Shown: piece after piece, positions 36,394 to 43,447 of the stretch | Numbering within the stretch: position 1 is the stretch's first letter | Layout of the letters: every line of letters begins with the position of its first letter | Origin: Clostridia bacterium | Lineage (GTDB): Bacteria > Bacillota > Clostridia > UBA1212 > UBA1255 | Length of the DNA stretch: 43,967 bases | Direction: 5' to 3' | Assembly (NCBI GenBank): GCA_017620915.1 | Contig: JAFZSK010000062.1 | Coordinates: forward strand, 1-43,967 | Position numbers and translations under genes: made by a program | Notes under the pieces: generated by a model | Database searches by the model: none | What the model saw: only the letters and a program-made list of their open reading frames with translations | What the model was told of the DNA's origin: nothing

Positions 36394-37860
36394 ATGAAAA
36401 AATTGAAATTGACCACGCTGTTGTTCCGGTCGATCCCCTCGCCGGTGGTGGCGTTGTTCGTGGTGTCAGTCATCACCATGAACCTGCTAGCCAACAAAAC
36501 GCTGGTCCAGACGCGCTTTCTCGCGCTTGACGGCGGCATACTGGTGTCGTGGCTGTCGTTTCTGTGCATGGACGTTGTCACCAAACACTTCGGTCCGCGC
36601 GCGGCGACTAAAATGTCGATCTTCGCCATCGGCGCCAACCTCCTCGCCTGCCTGATATTCTTCGTTGTCAGCATCATCCCGACCCCGGGCATCGACGCGG
36701 ATTACACGGCGTTCAACTCGATCTTCGGCGGCACCTGGTTCATCCTGCTGAGCAGCACGGTGGCGTTTTTCCTGTCGTCACTGATCAACAATTTCCTGAA
36801 TTTCGCGGTGGGCGCGCTGTTCCGCCGGGATCCCGACGGCCGGACCGCGTTCTTCGTGCGCAGCTACGTTTCGACGTTCGTGGGTCAGTTCGCGGACAAC
36901 CTCATCTTCTCCGTCCTCACCTTCATGCTGTTCGCGCCGATATTCTGGGACGGCTTCCACTGGACATTCATTCAGTGCGTCACCTGCGCGGTGCTGGGGG
37001 CAATACTCGAACTCCTGATGGAGGCCGCGTTCTCGCCGCTGGGCTATCTGATCTGCCGCAAATGGACGAAGGACAACGTGGGCGCCGAATATTTTGCCGC
37101 CGAAGCCGCGCTGTTCGGCAAGGCAAAATTAAGCAAGGGGTCAGACCCCGTTTTAAACACGGGGTCTGACCCGGTGTCAACGGATCACGCTCCGCTGAAG
37201 GTGCTGATCACCGGAACGGCGAGGGGCATCGGCCGCGCCGCCGCGCTGAAGTATTTGAATGAGGGGTGCGATGTGGTCGGCATTGACCGGCAGCCGGGCA
37301 CCATCGACCATCCTGCGTACACGCATTACGTAGCGGACGTGGCGGACGCGGGAACGCTGCCGGATATCGACCCCGCGCCTGAAATCATTTTTATCAACGC
37401 GGGCGTGCAGAACTCCGGGGCGGACATTGACGTAAACCTCCGCGGCGCCATCAACGTCACCGAAAAATACGCGTTTCAGCCGCGCATCCGCGCCGTGCTG
37501 TTCAACGCCTCCGCCTCCGCCCGGAGCGGGTTCGAGTTTCCGGAATACGTAGCCTCCAAAGCCGGCGTAGTGGGTTACATGAAAAATGTGGCGGTGCGGC
37601 TGGCGGAGTACGGTGCAGTTGCCAACGCTGTCTCGCCGGGGGGCGTATTGACCGAATCGAACCGGCCGGTCACGGACGATCCCGAGCTGTGGGCGCAGAT
37701 AATGGCCGCGACCCCGCTCAAAAAATGGCTGACCGAAGACGAACTCGCGGAGTGGATCTGGTTCCTGACCGCGGTCAACCGCTCCGCCAGCGGCGTGGAC
37801 GTGCTGGTGGACAACGGCGAACTGGCCCTGAACTCCACGTTCGTGTGGCCGAAAAACTGA
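36394..37860 (+). CDS. Queuosine-precursor transporter (VUT/YhhQ type) fused to a short-chain dehydrogenase
   Basis: A 488-residue fusion. Residues 1-245 form a multi-pass VUT-family transporter of normal length (VSVITMNLLANKTL, ALDGGILVSWLSFLCMDVVTKHFGPRAA, FVGQFADNLIFS), which imports queuine or preQ1-type precursors. Residues ~268-488 form a complete SDR domain: cofactor motif TGTARGIG, FINAGVQN, catalytic Ser in NASASARSG and YVASK. The linker (KGSDPVLNTGSDPVSTD) is encoded by a 13-bp palindromic DNA repeat. No internal start with a ribosome binding site precedes the SDR, so it appears to be made only as a fusion. AAGGAG lies 9 bases before the ATG. The SDR substrate is unknown. Confidence 0.9.
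   Translation: MKKLKLTTLLFRSIPSPVVALFVVSVITMNLLANKTLVQTRFLALDGGILVSWLSFLCMDVVTKHFGPRAATKMSIFAIGANLLACLIFFVVSIIPTPGIDADYTAFNSIFGGTWFILLSSTVAFFLSSLINNFLNFAVGALFRRDPDGRTAFFVRSYVSTFVGQFADNLIFSVLTFMLFAPIFWDGFHWTFIQCVTCAVLGAILELLMEAAFSPLGYLICRKWTKDNVGAEYFAAEAALFGKAKLSKGSDPVLNTGSDPVSTDHAPLKVLITGTARGIGRAAALKYLNEGCDVVGIDRQPGTIDHPAYTHYVADVADAGTLPDIDPAPEIIFINAGVQNSGADIDVNLRGAINVTEKYAFQPRIRAVLFNASASARSGFEFPEYVASKAGVVGYMKNVAVRLAEYGAVANAVSPGGVLTESNRPVTDDPELWAQIMAATPLKKWLTEDELAEWIWFLTAVNRSASGVDVLVDNGELALNSTFVWPKN
37138..37172. repeat. GGGGTCAGACCCC palindromic repeat inside the fusion gene
   Basis: GGGTCAGACCCCG (37138-37150) is perfectly mirrored by CGGGGTCTGACCC (37160-37172) around a 9-base loop. It encodes the inter-domain linker. 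Related to, but longer than, the palindromes at 32.9, 34.7 and 34.8 kb. Confidence 0.9.
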
Positions 37861-37875
37861 CATGAGGTGTAACAG

Positions 37876-38808
37876 ATGTCAACTTTCATGATCGCGCTGA
37901 CCAACGTGCTGGTGATGCTGGCGTGCATCGTACCCGGCTTCGTGCTGTGCAAATGCAAAAAAGCGTTCGCGGACCACATTCCCACCGTTTCGGCGATCCT
38001 GGTCTACATCGGCACGCCGTTCCTGGAACTGAGCGCGTTTTCGTCGCTCAAGTACGAGCGCGGGCATCTGGCGCAGATGGGTCTGTTCTTTATCGTGTCG
38101 TTCGCGGCGCAGCTGGTGTTCTGCCTGATTGTGTACGGGCTCGCCGGAAAACGGTGGGCGGAGGCCGATTCGCGGCTGGTGAGCGTTGCCGCCGTGCTGG
38201 GCAACGTGGGTTTCTTCGGCCTCCCCGTGGTCCGCGCGCTGCTGCCGGACAATCCACTCGCCGTCTGCTGCACCACGATGTTCATCGTGTCGATGAACAT
38301 ACTCACCTTCACGCTAGGCGTGTTCCTGCTCACCGGGGACAAACGCCACATCTCGGTCCGGTCCGCGCTGGTCAATCCGGCCACCGTCGGCCTGCTCATC
38401 TCCTTGCCCTTCTACTTTTTCGGCTGGGGCGCGCAGCTGCCCGCGGCGGTGACGTCAATGATCTCCGGCATCGCCAACATGACCGCCCCGCTCTGCATGT
38501 TCGTCGTGGGCATGCGCCTGGCCGCGTCCGAGCTGGGCAAGCTTTTCATCCGTCCTAAAGTATATATCGCCGTGGCACTGAAACTCGTGGCGTTCCCGCT
38601 GTTCTGCTACGTTCTGCTGCTGCCGGTGCCGCTGCCGGCGGCGCTGCGCTTCACGCTGGTGATCCTGGCGGCAACGCCCTGCGCCTCCCACGTGCTGAAC
38701 TTCTCCGAGCTGTACCGCACGCGCCCCGACCTCGCGGCCAACTGCATCCTGATCTCCACGATCTTCTGCTTCCTGACGCTGCCGCTGTTTACGCTGCTGC
38801 CGTTTTGA
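37876..38808 (+). CDS. AEC-family (auxin efflux carrier type) permease
   Basis: A 310-residue permease with about ten membrane segments and the internal 5+5 pattern of the AEC family. Typical features are the N-terminal PGFVLCKCKK, the central GNVGFFGLPVVRALL before a broken helix, and the ATPCASHVLNFSELY segment in the second half. Bacterial members move organic acids or amino acids out of or into the cell; the substrate cannot be read from sequence. It starts 15 bp after the fusion gene with GAGGTG before the ATG, so it is likely co-transcribed with it. The -35 box of the next gene's promoter overlaps its stop codon. Confidence 0.9.
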   Translation: MSTFMIALTNVLVMLACIVPGFVLCKCKKAFADHIPTVSAILVYIGTPFLELSAFSSLKYERGHLAQMGLFFIVSFAAQLVFCLIVYGLAGKRWAEADSRLVSVAAVLGNVGFFGLPVVRALLPDNPLAVCCTTMFIVSMNILTFTLGVFLLTGDKRHISVRSALVNPATVGLLISLPFYFFGWGAQLPAAVTSMISGIANMTAPLCMFVVGMRLAASELGKLFIRPKVYIAVALKLVAFPLFCYVLLLPVPLPAALRFTLVILAATPCASHVLNFSELYRTRPDLAANCILISTIFCFLTLPLFTLLPF

Positions 38809-38833
38809 CACATAGTCTGTCACTTGATATAAT
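38805..38833 (+). promoter_or_regulatory. Perfect sigma-A promoter of the stalked surface protein
   Basis: TTGACA (38805-38810), 17 bp, TATAAT (38828-38833), both boxes exact. The -35 box contains the TGA stop of the AEC gene. It is followed by a short leader and a GGAGG site, so strong expression of the surface protein is expected. Confidence 0.85.
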
Positions 38834-38863
38834 AAATAAAACACTCCCCGGAGGCGTATAAAC

Positions 38864-39814
38864 ATGAAGAAAATAGTATCATTCGTTGCAGTACTTGCGC
38901 TGCTGGTTTCGGCGTTTGCGTTGACCGCGGCTGCGGAGGCAGCATCAGATACGATCGGCATTGACTATGGAGACAAGCAAGTAGAAATCAAACTTATAGA
39001 AACTTTTGACGAGTCGGTTGATGTCAATCCGTCCTACGGCAGCTGCGAGATCGAAAACGGAGAGATCGCACTGAGCGGAAGCGGGGCGTGCGTTGACCGC
39101 TACGGCATAACCGCGCCGATGCTCAACGCGGCGGGTACGCTGACCGGGGCGAAGTACGTTGTCCTCTCCCTGACCAACGAGAGCGACGGCGAAGTCTGGT
39201 TCTGCTTCCAGCCCGAAGTGCCCGGCCACGGCAACATCTTCATGGGCGGCGAGATGGATCTGAAACTGTATCTAGTGGGGACGGACGGCACGGTCAGCGT
39301 GATCGACGGTCCCGTCGCGGAGCCCGCGGTCAACAACAACCGCTACGGCTACGGCATCCCCGAGGATTTTGACGGCTACCTGTTCATGCCGTCGTCAATA
39401 TTCTGCGACCACCTCAAATGGACCACATCGATCTTCACCAACGACGACCCCGCATTCCTCAGCGTAGGCTTCAATGTGTACGGCGACGAACCGTCTTCCT
39501 TCTTTGTGACCGTCCACGACCTGTACATCTGCACGCAGGAACTGCCGGAGTACACGCCGAAACCGACGGAGATCCCCACCGAGGCACCCACCGCGGCGCC
39601 GACGGCGGTACCCACGGAAGCGCCCACAGCAGCCGCGGCAACTGACGCCCCTGCCGCTACCGAAGCGCCGAAGGCAACGGATCCTCCCAAATCGGACGAT
39701 ACCGCTCCCAAGAAGAGCAACGGCTGGCTGATCCCCGTGATCGCCGGCGGCGTAGTAATTGCCGCGGCAGTTATCATCGCGGTCGCCGCTTCGAAGAAAA
39801 AGAAGAAAGCATAA
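38864..39814 (+). CDS. Surface protein with Pro/Thr stalk, C-terminal membrane helix and Lys tail
   Basis: A 316-residue exported protein: signal peptide (residues 1-24), an external domain of ~200 residues (SLTNESDGEVWFCFQ and other beta-rich segments), a TEAPTAAPTAVPTEAP stalk, a membrane helix (~287-309, WLIPVIAGGVVIAAAVIIAVAA) and a KKKKKA tail. It has the same layout as the protein at 31884-32852, though the external domains are only weakly alike. It has its own consensus promoter. The function is unknown; it is presumably a ligand-binding or structural envelope protein. Confidence 0.82.
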   Translation: MKKIVSFVAVLALLVSAFALTAAAEAASDTIGIDYGDKQVEIKLIETFDESVDVNPSYGSCEIENGEIALSGSGACVDRYGITAPMLNAAGTLTGAKYVVLSLTNESDGEVWFCFQPEVPGHGNIFMGGEMDLKLYLVGTDGTVSVIDGPVAEPAVNNNRYGYGIPEDFDGYLFMPSSIFCDHLKWTTSIFTNDDPAFLSVGFNVYGDEPSSFFVTVHDLYICTQELPEYTPKPTEIPTEAPTAAPTAVPTEAPTAAAATDAPAATEAPKATDPPKSDDTAPKKSNGWLIPVIAGGVVIAAAVIIAVAASKKKKKA

Positions 39815-39840
39815 TCGCAATTAATTATGCCAAAACAAAA

Positions 39841-39876
39841 AGGGCCGCGATCTTGAAATATGGGATCGTGGCCCTT
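39841..39876 (-). terminator. Terminator of the Cthe_2159-like gene
   Basis: On the minus strand AGGGCCACGATC pairs with GATCGCGGCCCT (one wobble pair) and runs into TTTTTTG. The plus-strand side has only a weak T content, so it mainly ends minus-strand transcription, between the two convergent genes. Confidence 0.85.
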
Positions 39877-39892
39877 ACTATATTGTCCGTTA

Positions 39893-42154
39893 TTACGGCC
39901 GTCCGCCGGGACCGCCCCAGCCGCCCGGACCGCCCGGACCGCCGCCCCAGCCGCCTGCGGAGCCGACCGTCGCGGAGGACTGCGTCCAGGAAAGCACCGA
40001 CGTGCCGTCCCGGGTCAGCGAATATTCGCCGTTCAGCGCCAGTCCGTCGGACGCGATCCACACCGACGAATACGAGGCGGAGAGCGTGAAGGACAGGATC
40101 TCATTGCCCGCCGCGTCTTTCAGCGAGTACGCGCCCGCGGAAAAGGAAGTGCCGGAGCTGATGTAGGTGTTGACCGAGCTGCCCGAGGACGACGGTGTCT
40201 CGCAGATGCCGCCCAGCGCCACCACCGTACCGCCGGTCATTTTGATCGATCCGTCAACATCGATCGACCCGGCCATGCTGCCCTGGCTGCTGCCGCCTTT
40301 GACGATCACAAAACCGCCCGAGATCGTGATATTGCCGTTGGAGTCGATGCCGTCCGTATCCCCCGACGGCGTGGTCACGTCCAGGTAGCCGCCCGTGATG
40401 TTGACCAGCGGGGTCGTCGAGCCGCGGCAGGCGTTTATGCCGTCATCTGAGCCGTACACGAACGTGGAGCCGCCGGCGATATTGACCACGTTGGCCTCCA
40501 GGCCTTCGTACGCTTTTGACACGTTCACCGTGCCGCCCGTGATAGTAAGAGTTCCATCCGCATGAATGCCGTCGTCCGCCGCGGTTATGGTGACGGACCC
40601 CGCGTTGATCACTACATTGCCCGCGCCTTTCGCGCCGTTTTCCAGCTCGTCGCCGCCGTTGGCGTGGATGCCGTCGTCGCCGCTCATGATATTGACCGTG
40701 CCGCCGTCAATGCGCACTTCGTTGGCCGCTTTGATGCCCTTGGCGGAGTACGCGGTCTTGCTGGATTTGCCCGAGTCCGAGGAGAGCATCGCCCAGTCGC
40801 CGGAGATATTGCCGCCGCTGACACTGCTGATCAGGTACGCGTTCATCGAAGTGTTCACGCTGCCGCCGGAAGTCGCCGCCGTGTGGTTGGTGCCGTCGGG
40901 AACAACGCCGCTCTTCACGATCAGGAACATCACGCTGCCGTATCCCTGCGGCGCCTTCAGCGCCAGGCCGTAATAAGACGCCGAGCGGCCGCTGTATACC
41001 ATGGTCTCGTACGTGCACTGCACCAGTTTGCCGCCCGCGGGCAATCCGCCCTCTCCCGCGCTTGAACCGTCCGCGTTGTAGAAATACGCGTAATAATCGT
41101 TGGAAGTAGAGTACGTGCTGCGCGGCACGATCAGATACAATTTGCTGCCTGCCGTCGCCGAACCGTCGTCGTAGTCCGAATAAGAAGCGGTGAATACGTT
41201 GACGATGGCGCCGCTCTCGATCACCGCGTCGTATGCCGCGCTGATGCCGTCCTTGGCCGCGTAGATATCCACCTGGCCGCCGGAGATCGTGACGACGCCG
41301 CGCTGCTTGCCCTTTGCGGAAACGTCGCTGGAGGAAGTCTTCACGCCGTCGCCGCCGGTGGAGATCAGGATCAGGCTGCCGGATTCGATCGTGACCGAGT
41401 CGTTGCCCTTGAGCGCGCAGCCGGTGGCGGTGACTTTGAGCGTCTGGTTTTTGATGGTGAGGTCGTCTTTGGATTTGATACCGTTGTCGTAGGAGGACGT
41501 GACGATCAGCGTGCCTTTCCCGCTCAGTTTCAGGTCGCAGGCGGCAAAGATAGCGCCGCTTTCGTTGTCCGTGTCCTCGTCCGAGGAAGTGCTCGAACCG
41601 GCGTTCGACGTAGTACCGGAAGTGGTGCTCGAAGCGGCGCTGCTCTCACCGCGGACGTCAATGATCTCGTTGTACGTTCCCTCTTTCGCCTCCACCGTGA
41701 GTTTCGCCGCGGACAATGCCGATATCGTTGCCCCCGTCGAGCTCGCCGCGTTGGTGATGGATGTTCCGTTCAGGATCAGCTTCACGTTGTCCTCATCCGT
41801 CGCGTCCGGGATGTCAATGACGATCCGTCCCCCGCCGAGCGCGCCTTCCAGCGTGTAATCACCGGCTTTGGTGATCGTGTACACGCCGTTTTCGGCCGCT
41901 ACCGCCGCGCCGTTTTCGCCGGTCAACGTGAAATCCCCGGTCACCACGACGCCGCTCTGGGTCGGATCGGTCAATGTTTCTGTCCCCGCGTCGGGCGCTA
42001 TGGTTTGGACCACGCGCTGCGTCGACACGTTCTCATTGAGCTCACCGCTATTATTGTCGGGCAGCCCGGCGCATGCCGCCATGACCGCGGTCAACATCAC
42101 TGCCGCCGCCGCGAGGCATATCTTTTTTATTTTCATATTCTTCATTATCGTCAT
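39893..42154 (-). CDS. Cthe_2159-like carbohydrate-binding beta-helix lipoprotein
   Basis: A 753-residue predicted lipoprotein (signal LTAVMAAC) of the carbohydrate-binding family typified by Clostridium thermocellum Cthe_2159. Several rungs of the form DDGIHADGTLTITGG, DDGINAC and DGVKTSSSDV build a right-handed parallel beta-helix with Asp-Gly-Ile/Val turns able to bind calcium. The characterised relative binds cellulose and polygalacturonic acid. An insertion of Ser/Thr (GESSAASSTTSG) lies near residue 190, and the C-terminus is a Gly/Trp/Pro tail (WGGGPGGPGGWGGPGG). The start is uncertain (42154 preferred, GGAG upstream; 42145 and 42136 are alternatives). It ends at a clear terminator. 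Confidence 0.85.
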   Translation of the reverse strand: MTIMKNMKIKKICLAAAAVMLTAVMAACAGLPDNNSGELNENVSTQRVVQTIAPDAGTETLTDPTQSGVVVTGDFTLTGENGAAVAAENGVYTITKAGDYTLEGALGGGRIVIDIPDATDEDNVKLILNGTSITNAASSTGATISALSAAKLTVEAKEGTYNEIIDVRGESSAASSTTSGTTSNAGSSTSSDEDTDNESGAIFAACDLKLSGKGTLIVTSSYDNGIKSKDDLTIKNQTLKVTATGCALKGNDSVTIESGSLILISTGGDGVKTSSSDVSAKGKQRGVVTISGGQVDIYAAKDGISAAYDAVIESGAIVNVFTASYSDYDDGSATAGSKLYLIVPRSTYSTSNDYYAYFYNADGSSAGEGGLPAGGKLVQCTYETMVYSGRSASYYGLALKAPQGYGSVMFLIVKSGVVPDGTNHTAATSGGSVNTSMNAYLISSVSGGNISGDWAMLSSDSGKSSKTAYSAKGIKAANEVRIDGGTVNIMSGDDGIHANGGDELENGAKGAGNVVINAGSVTITAADDGIHADGTLTITGGTVNVSKAYEGLEANVVNIAGGSTFVYGSDDGINACRGSTTPLVNITGGYLDVTTPSGDTDGIDSNGNITISGGFVIVKGGSSQGSMAGSIDVDGSIKMTGGTVVALGGICETPSSSGSSVNTYISSGTSFSAGAYSLKDAAGNEILSFTLSASYSSVWIASDGLALNGEYSLTRDGTSVLSWTQSSATVGSAGGWGGGPGGPGGWGGPGGRP

Positions 42155-42352
42155 TTTTATCATCTCCGTGCTGCGTGTTCTCCGATGCAATCAAATTATA
42201 TCAACGAAAATGGCCTTTTTCTGTTAATATTTGTGTCATAATCGGGGCATTTTGCCAACGAATTGTTGCCCGTTACAAAACTTACCGACAATCTGAAAAT
42301 GGCAGCCTTGTCGTTGATCTCTCGCTCATTTTTCGTACTTAAAAACCGCTCG

Positions 42353-42560
42353 GACATAGCAGATTTAGCTTTTTGGCAATTTGCTATGTCTTTTTCGAAC
42401 ATTCTCGCTCATTATTAACTCAAGATGACATGCCAAAACATAGCATTTTATTGATTTGACGGTTTTGCTATGTTTTTTCGAGCATAGAGCATCCATTAAA
42501 CGTCTTGGAGAAGGAATCAAAGACATAGCAAACGTTTCATTTTGCGAATTTGCTATGTTT
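42353..42560 (+). repeat. Array of three hairpins at 84-85 bp spacing
   Basis: Three units start at 42353, 42437 and 42522. Each opens with ACATAGCA and closes 30-38 bases later with TGCTATGT followed by 4-6 T: arms 42353-42361/42382-42390, 42435-42445/42466-42476 and 42523-42532/42549-42558. The loops and the ~45 bp between units differ. A fourth, divergent hairpin (CGACAA/TTGTCG, 42287-42314) precedes them. Each has the shape of a plus-strand terminator, yet no plus-strand gene leads into it. The whole gap 42201-42660 has no supportable gene. The third unit continues into GGAGAAGGAGCCC (42594-42606) and AAAATGAATGAG (42612-42623), shared with 36109-36209. Confidence 0.75.
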
Positions 42561-42659
42561 TTCGCTCACGCGGATCCTCTTAATTTGATCGGAGAAGGAG
42601 CCCCGGGGCCAAAATGAATGAGAGCAGCCTTTAACGAGCCAGAATACGGTGTATTTTGC

Positions 42660-42711
42660 AAAAAAAGAGGCTGTTTATCCACCTTGCCAAAGCAGGTATT
42701 TAAACAGCCTC
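42660..42711 (-). terminator. Terminator of the DUF308-like gene
   Basis: GAGGCTGTTTA (42667-42677) and TAAACAGCCTC (42701-42711) form a perfect 11-bp stem. On the minus strand it runs directly into a run of T (42666-42660), just downstream of the gene ending at 42744. Confidence 0.9.
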
Positions 42712-42743
42712 CCGGCATGGTTTTATTATCCGCACTAAATCGC

Positions 42744-43337
42744 TCAGTCGGCACTGTCCGCCACGGTCTCGGGCTTTTTGTCCTTGGGTTCTTTCTTCTT
42801 ACGGACAATGTTGATCACGATGCTGGCAATATCCGCCGCCGCCAGCACGAGCAGCATGATACCGGTGAAGATCCACAGCGAGTCGCCGATGTTGAGCGCT
42901 TTCAGCACGATCACCACCGCGCCCAGCACGATCGAAAGCAGGCCGCTGATCATGTGCATGAAGTTGACCGGCACCAGCGCTTTGCGGTTGTCGATGAACA
43001 GTCCGATCTTGAACACGCCGGCGATCACCATGATGATGCCGTATATGATCGCGCCGATCTTCGAGTAATCCTTAATCACGAACGCGGCGATCGGGGCGGC
43101 AACGCCCAGCACCATCATTACCACCGCGGTCGTCAACGCAAACGCGTTGGACTCGCCGTTGGACTTCGCTTTGACGTAGCGGGCCATGTTGACAATGCCC
43201 AGAATGATCAGTATTCCGCCGAATATGCAGATTACGATGCGCGTGATATTGTCCGCCTGCCCGAACAGCATGATGCCGACGACTATCTCGAACAACAGCA
43301 GCAGTATGATAGGAAGATTTTTCACAAGTGCTCTCAT
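42744..43337 (-). CDS. DUF308/HdeD-like membrane protein
   Basis: A 197-residue membrane protein with about six hydrophobic segments (for example IVICIFGGILIILGIVNMARYV and FTGIMLLVLAAADIASIVINIV) and a charged C-terminal tail (RKKKEPKDKKPE). The pattern of paired short helices with Gly matches HdeD/DUF308 proteins, whose function outside the E. coli acid-resistance protein is not known. The start at 43337 is supported by GGAGG 8 bases upstream. It is a single gene with its own terminator. Confidence 0.8.
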   Translation of the reverse strand: MRALVKNLPIILLLLFEIVVGIMLFGQADNITRIVICIFGGILIILGIVNMARYVKAKSNGESNAFALTTAVVMMVLGVAAPIAAFVIKDYSKIGAIIYGIIMVIAGVFKIGLFIDNRKALVPVNFMHMISGLLSIVLGAVVIVLKALNIGDSLWIFTGIMLLVLAAADIASIVINIVRKKKEPKDKKPETVADSAD

Positions 43338-43447
43338 TTTCGCAGCCTCCATTTAGCTCAGAATGCAGCTTGCGGCCGGCGTTCCGGCCCGACTCAACTG
43401 CGTCAATTATACCTCATTATTCGTTTTATTTCAACCATTCATCTCGG

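Noticed and set aside
37174-37860. Separate start for the dehydrogenase half of the fusion (GTG codons near the joint)
   Set aside because: No ribosome binding site lies before these GTG codons; the only upstream structure is the palindrome, which would hide them.
42353-42560. CRISPR array
   Set aside because: The repeats are hairpins of ~9-11 bp arms with variable loops and a period of 84-85 bp; there is no constant 24-40 bp repeat, no uniform spacer and no cas gene.
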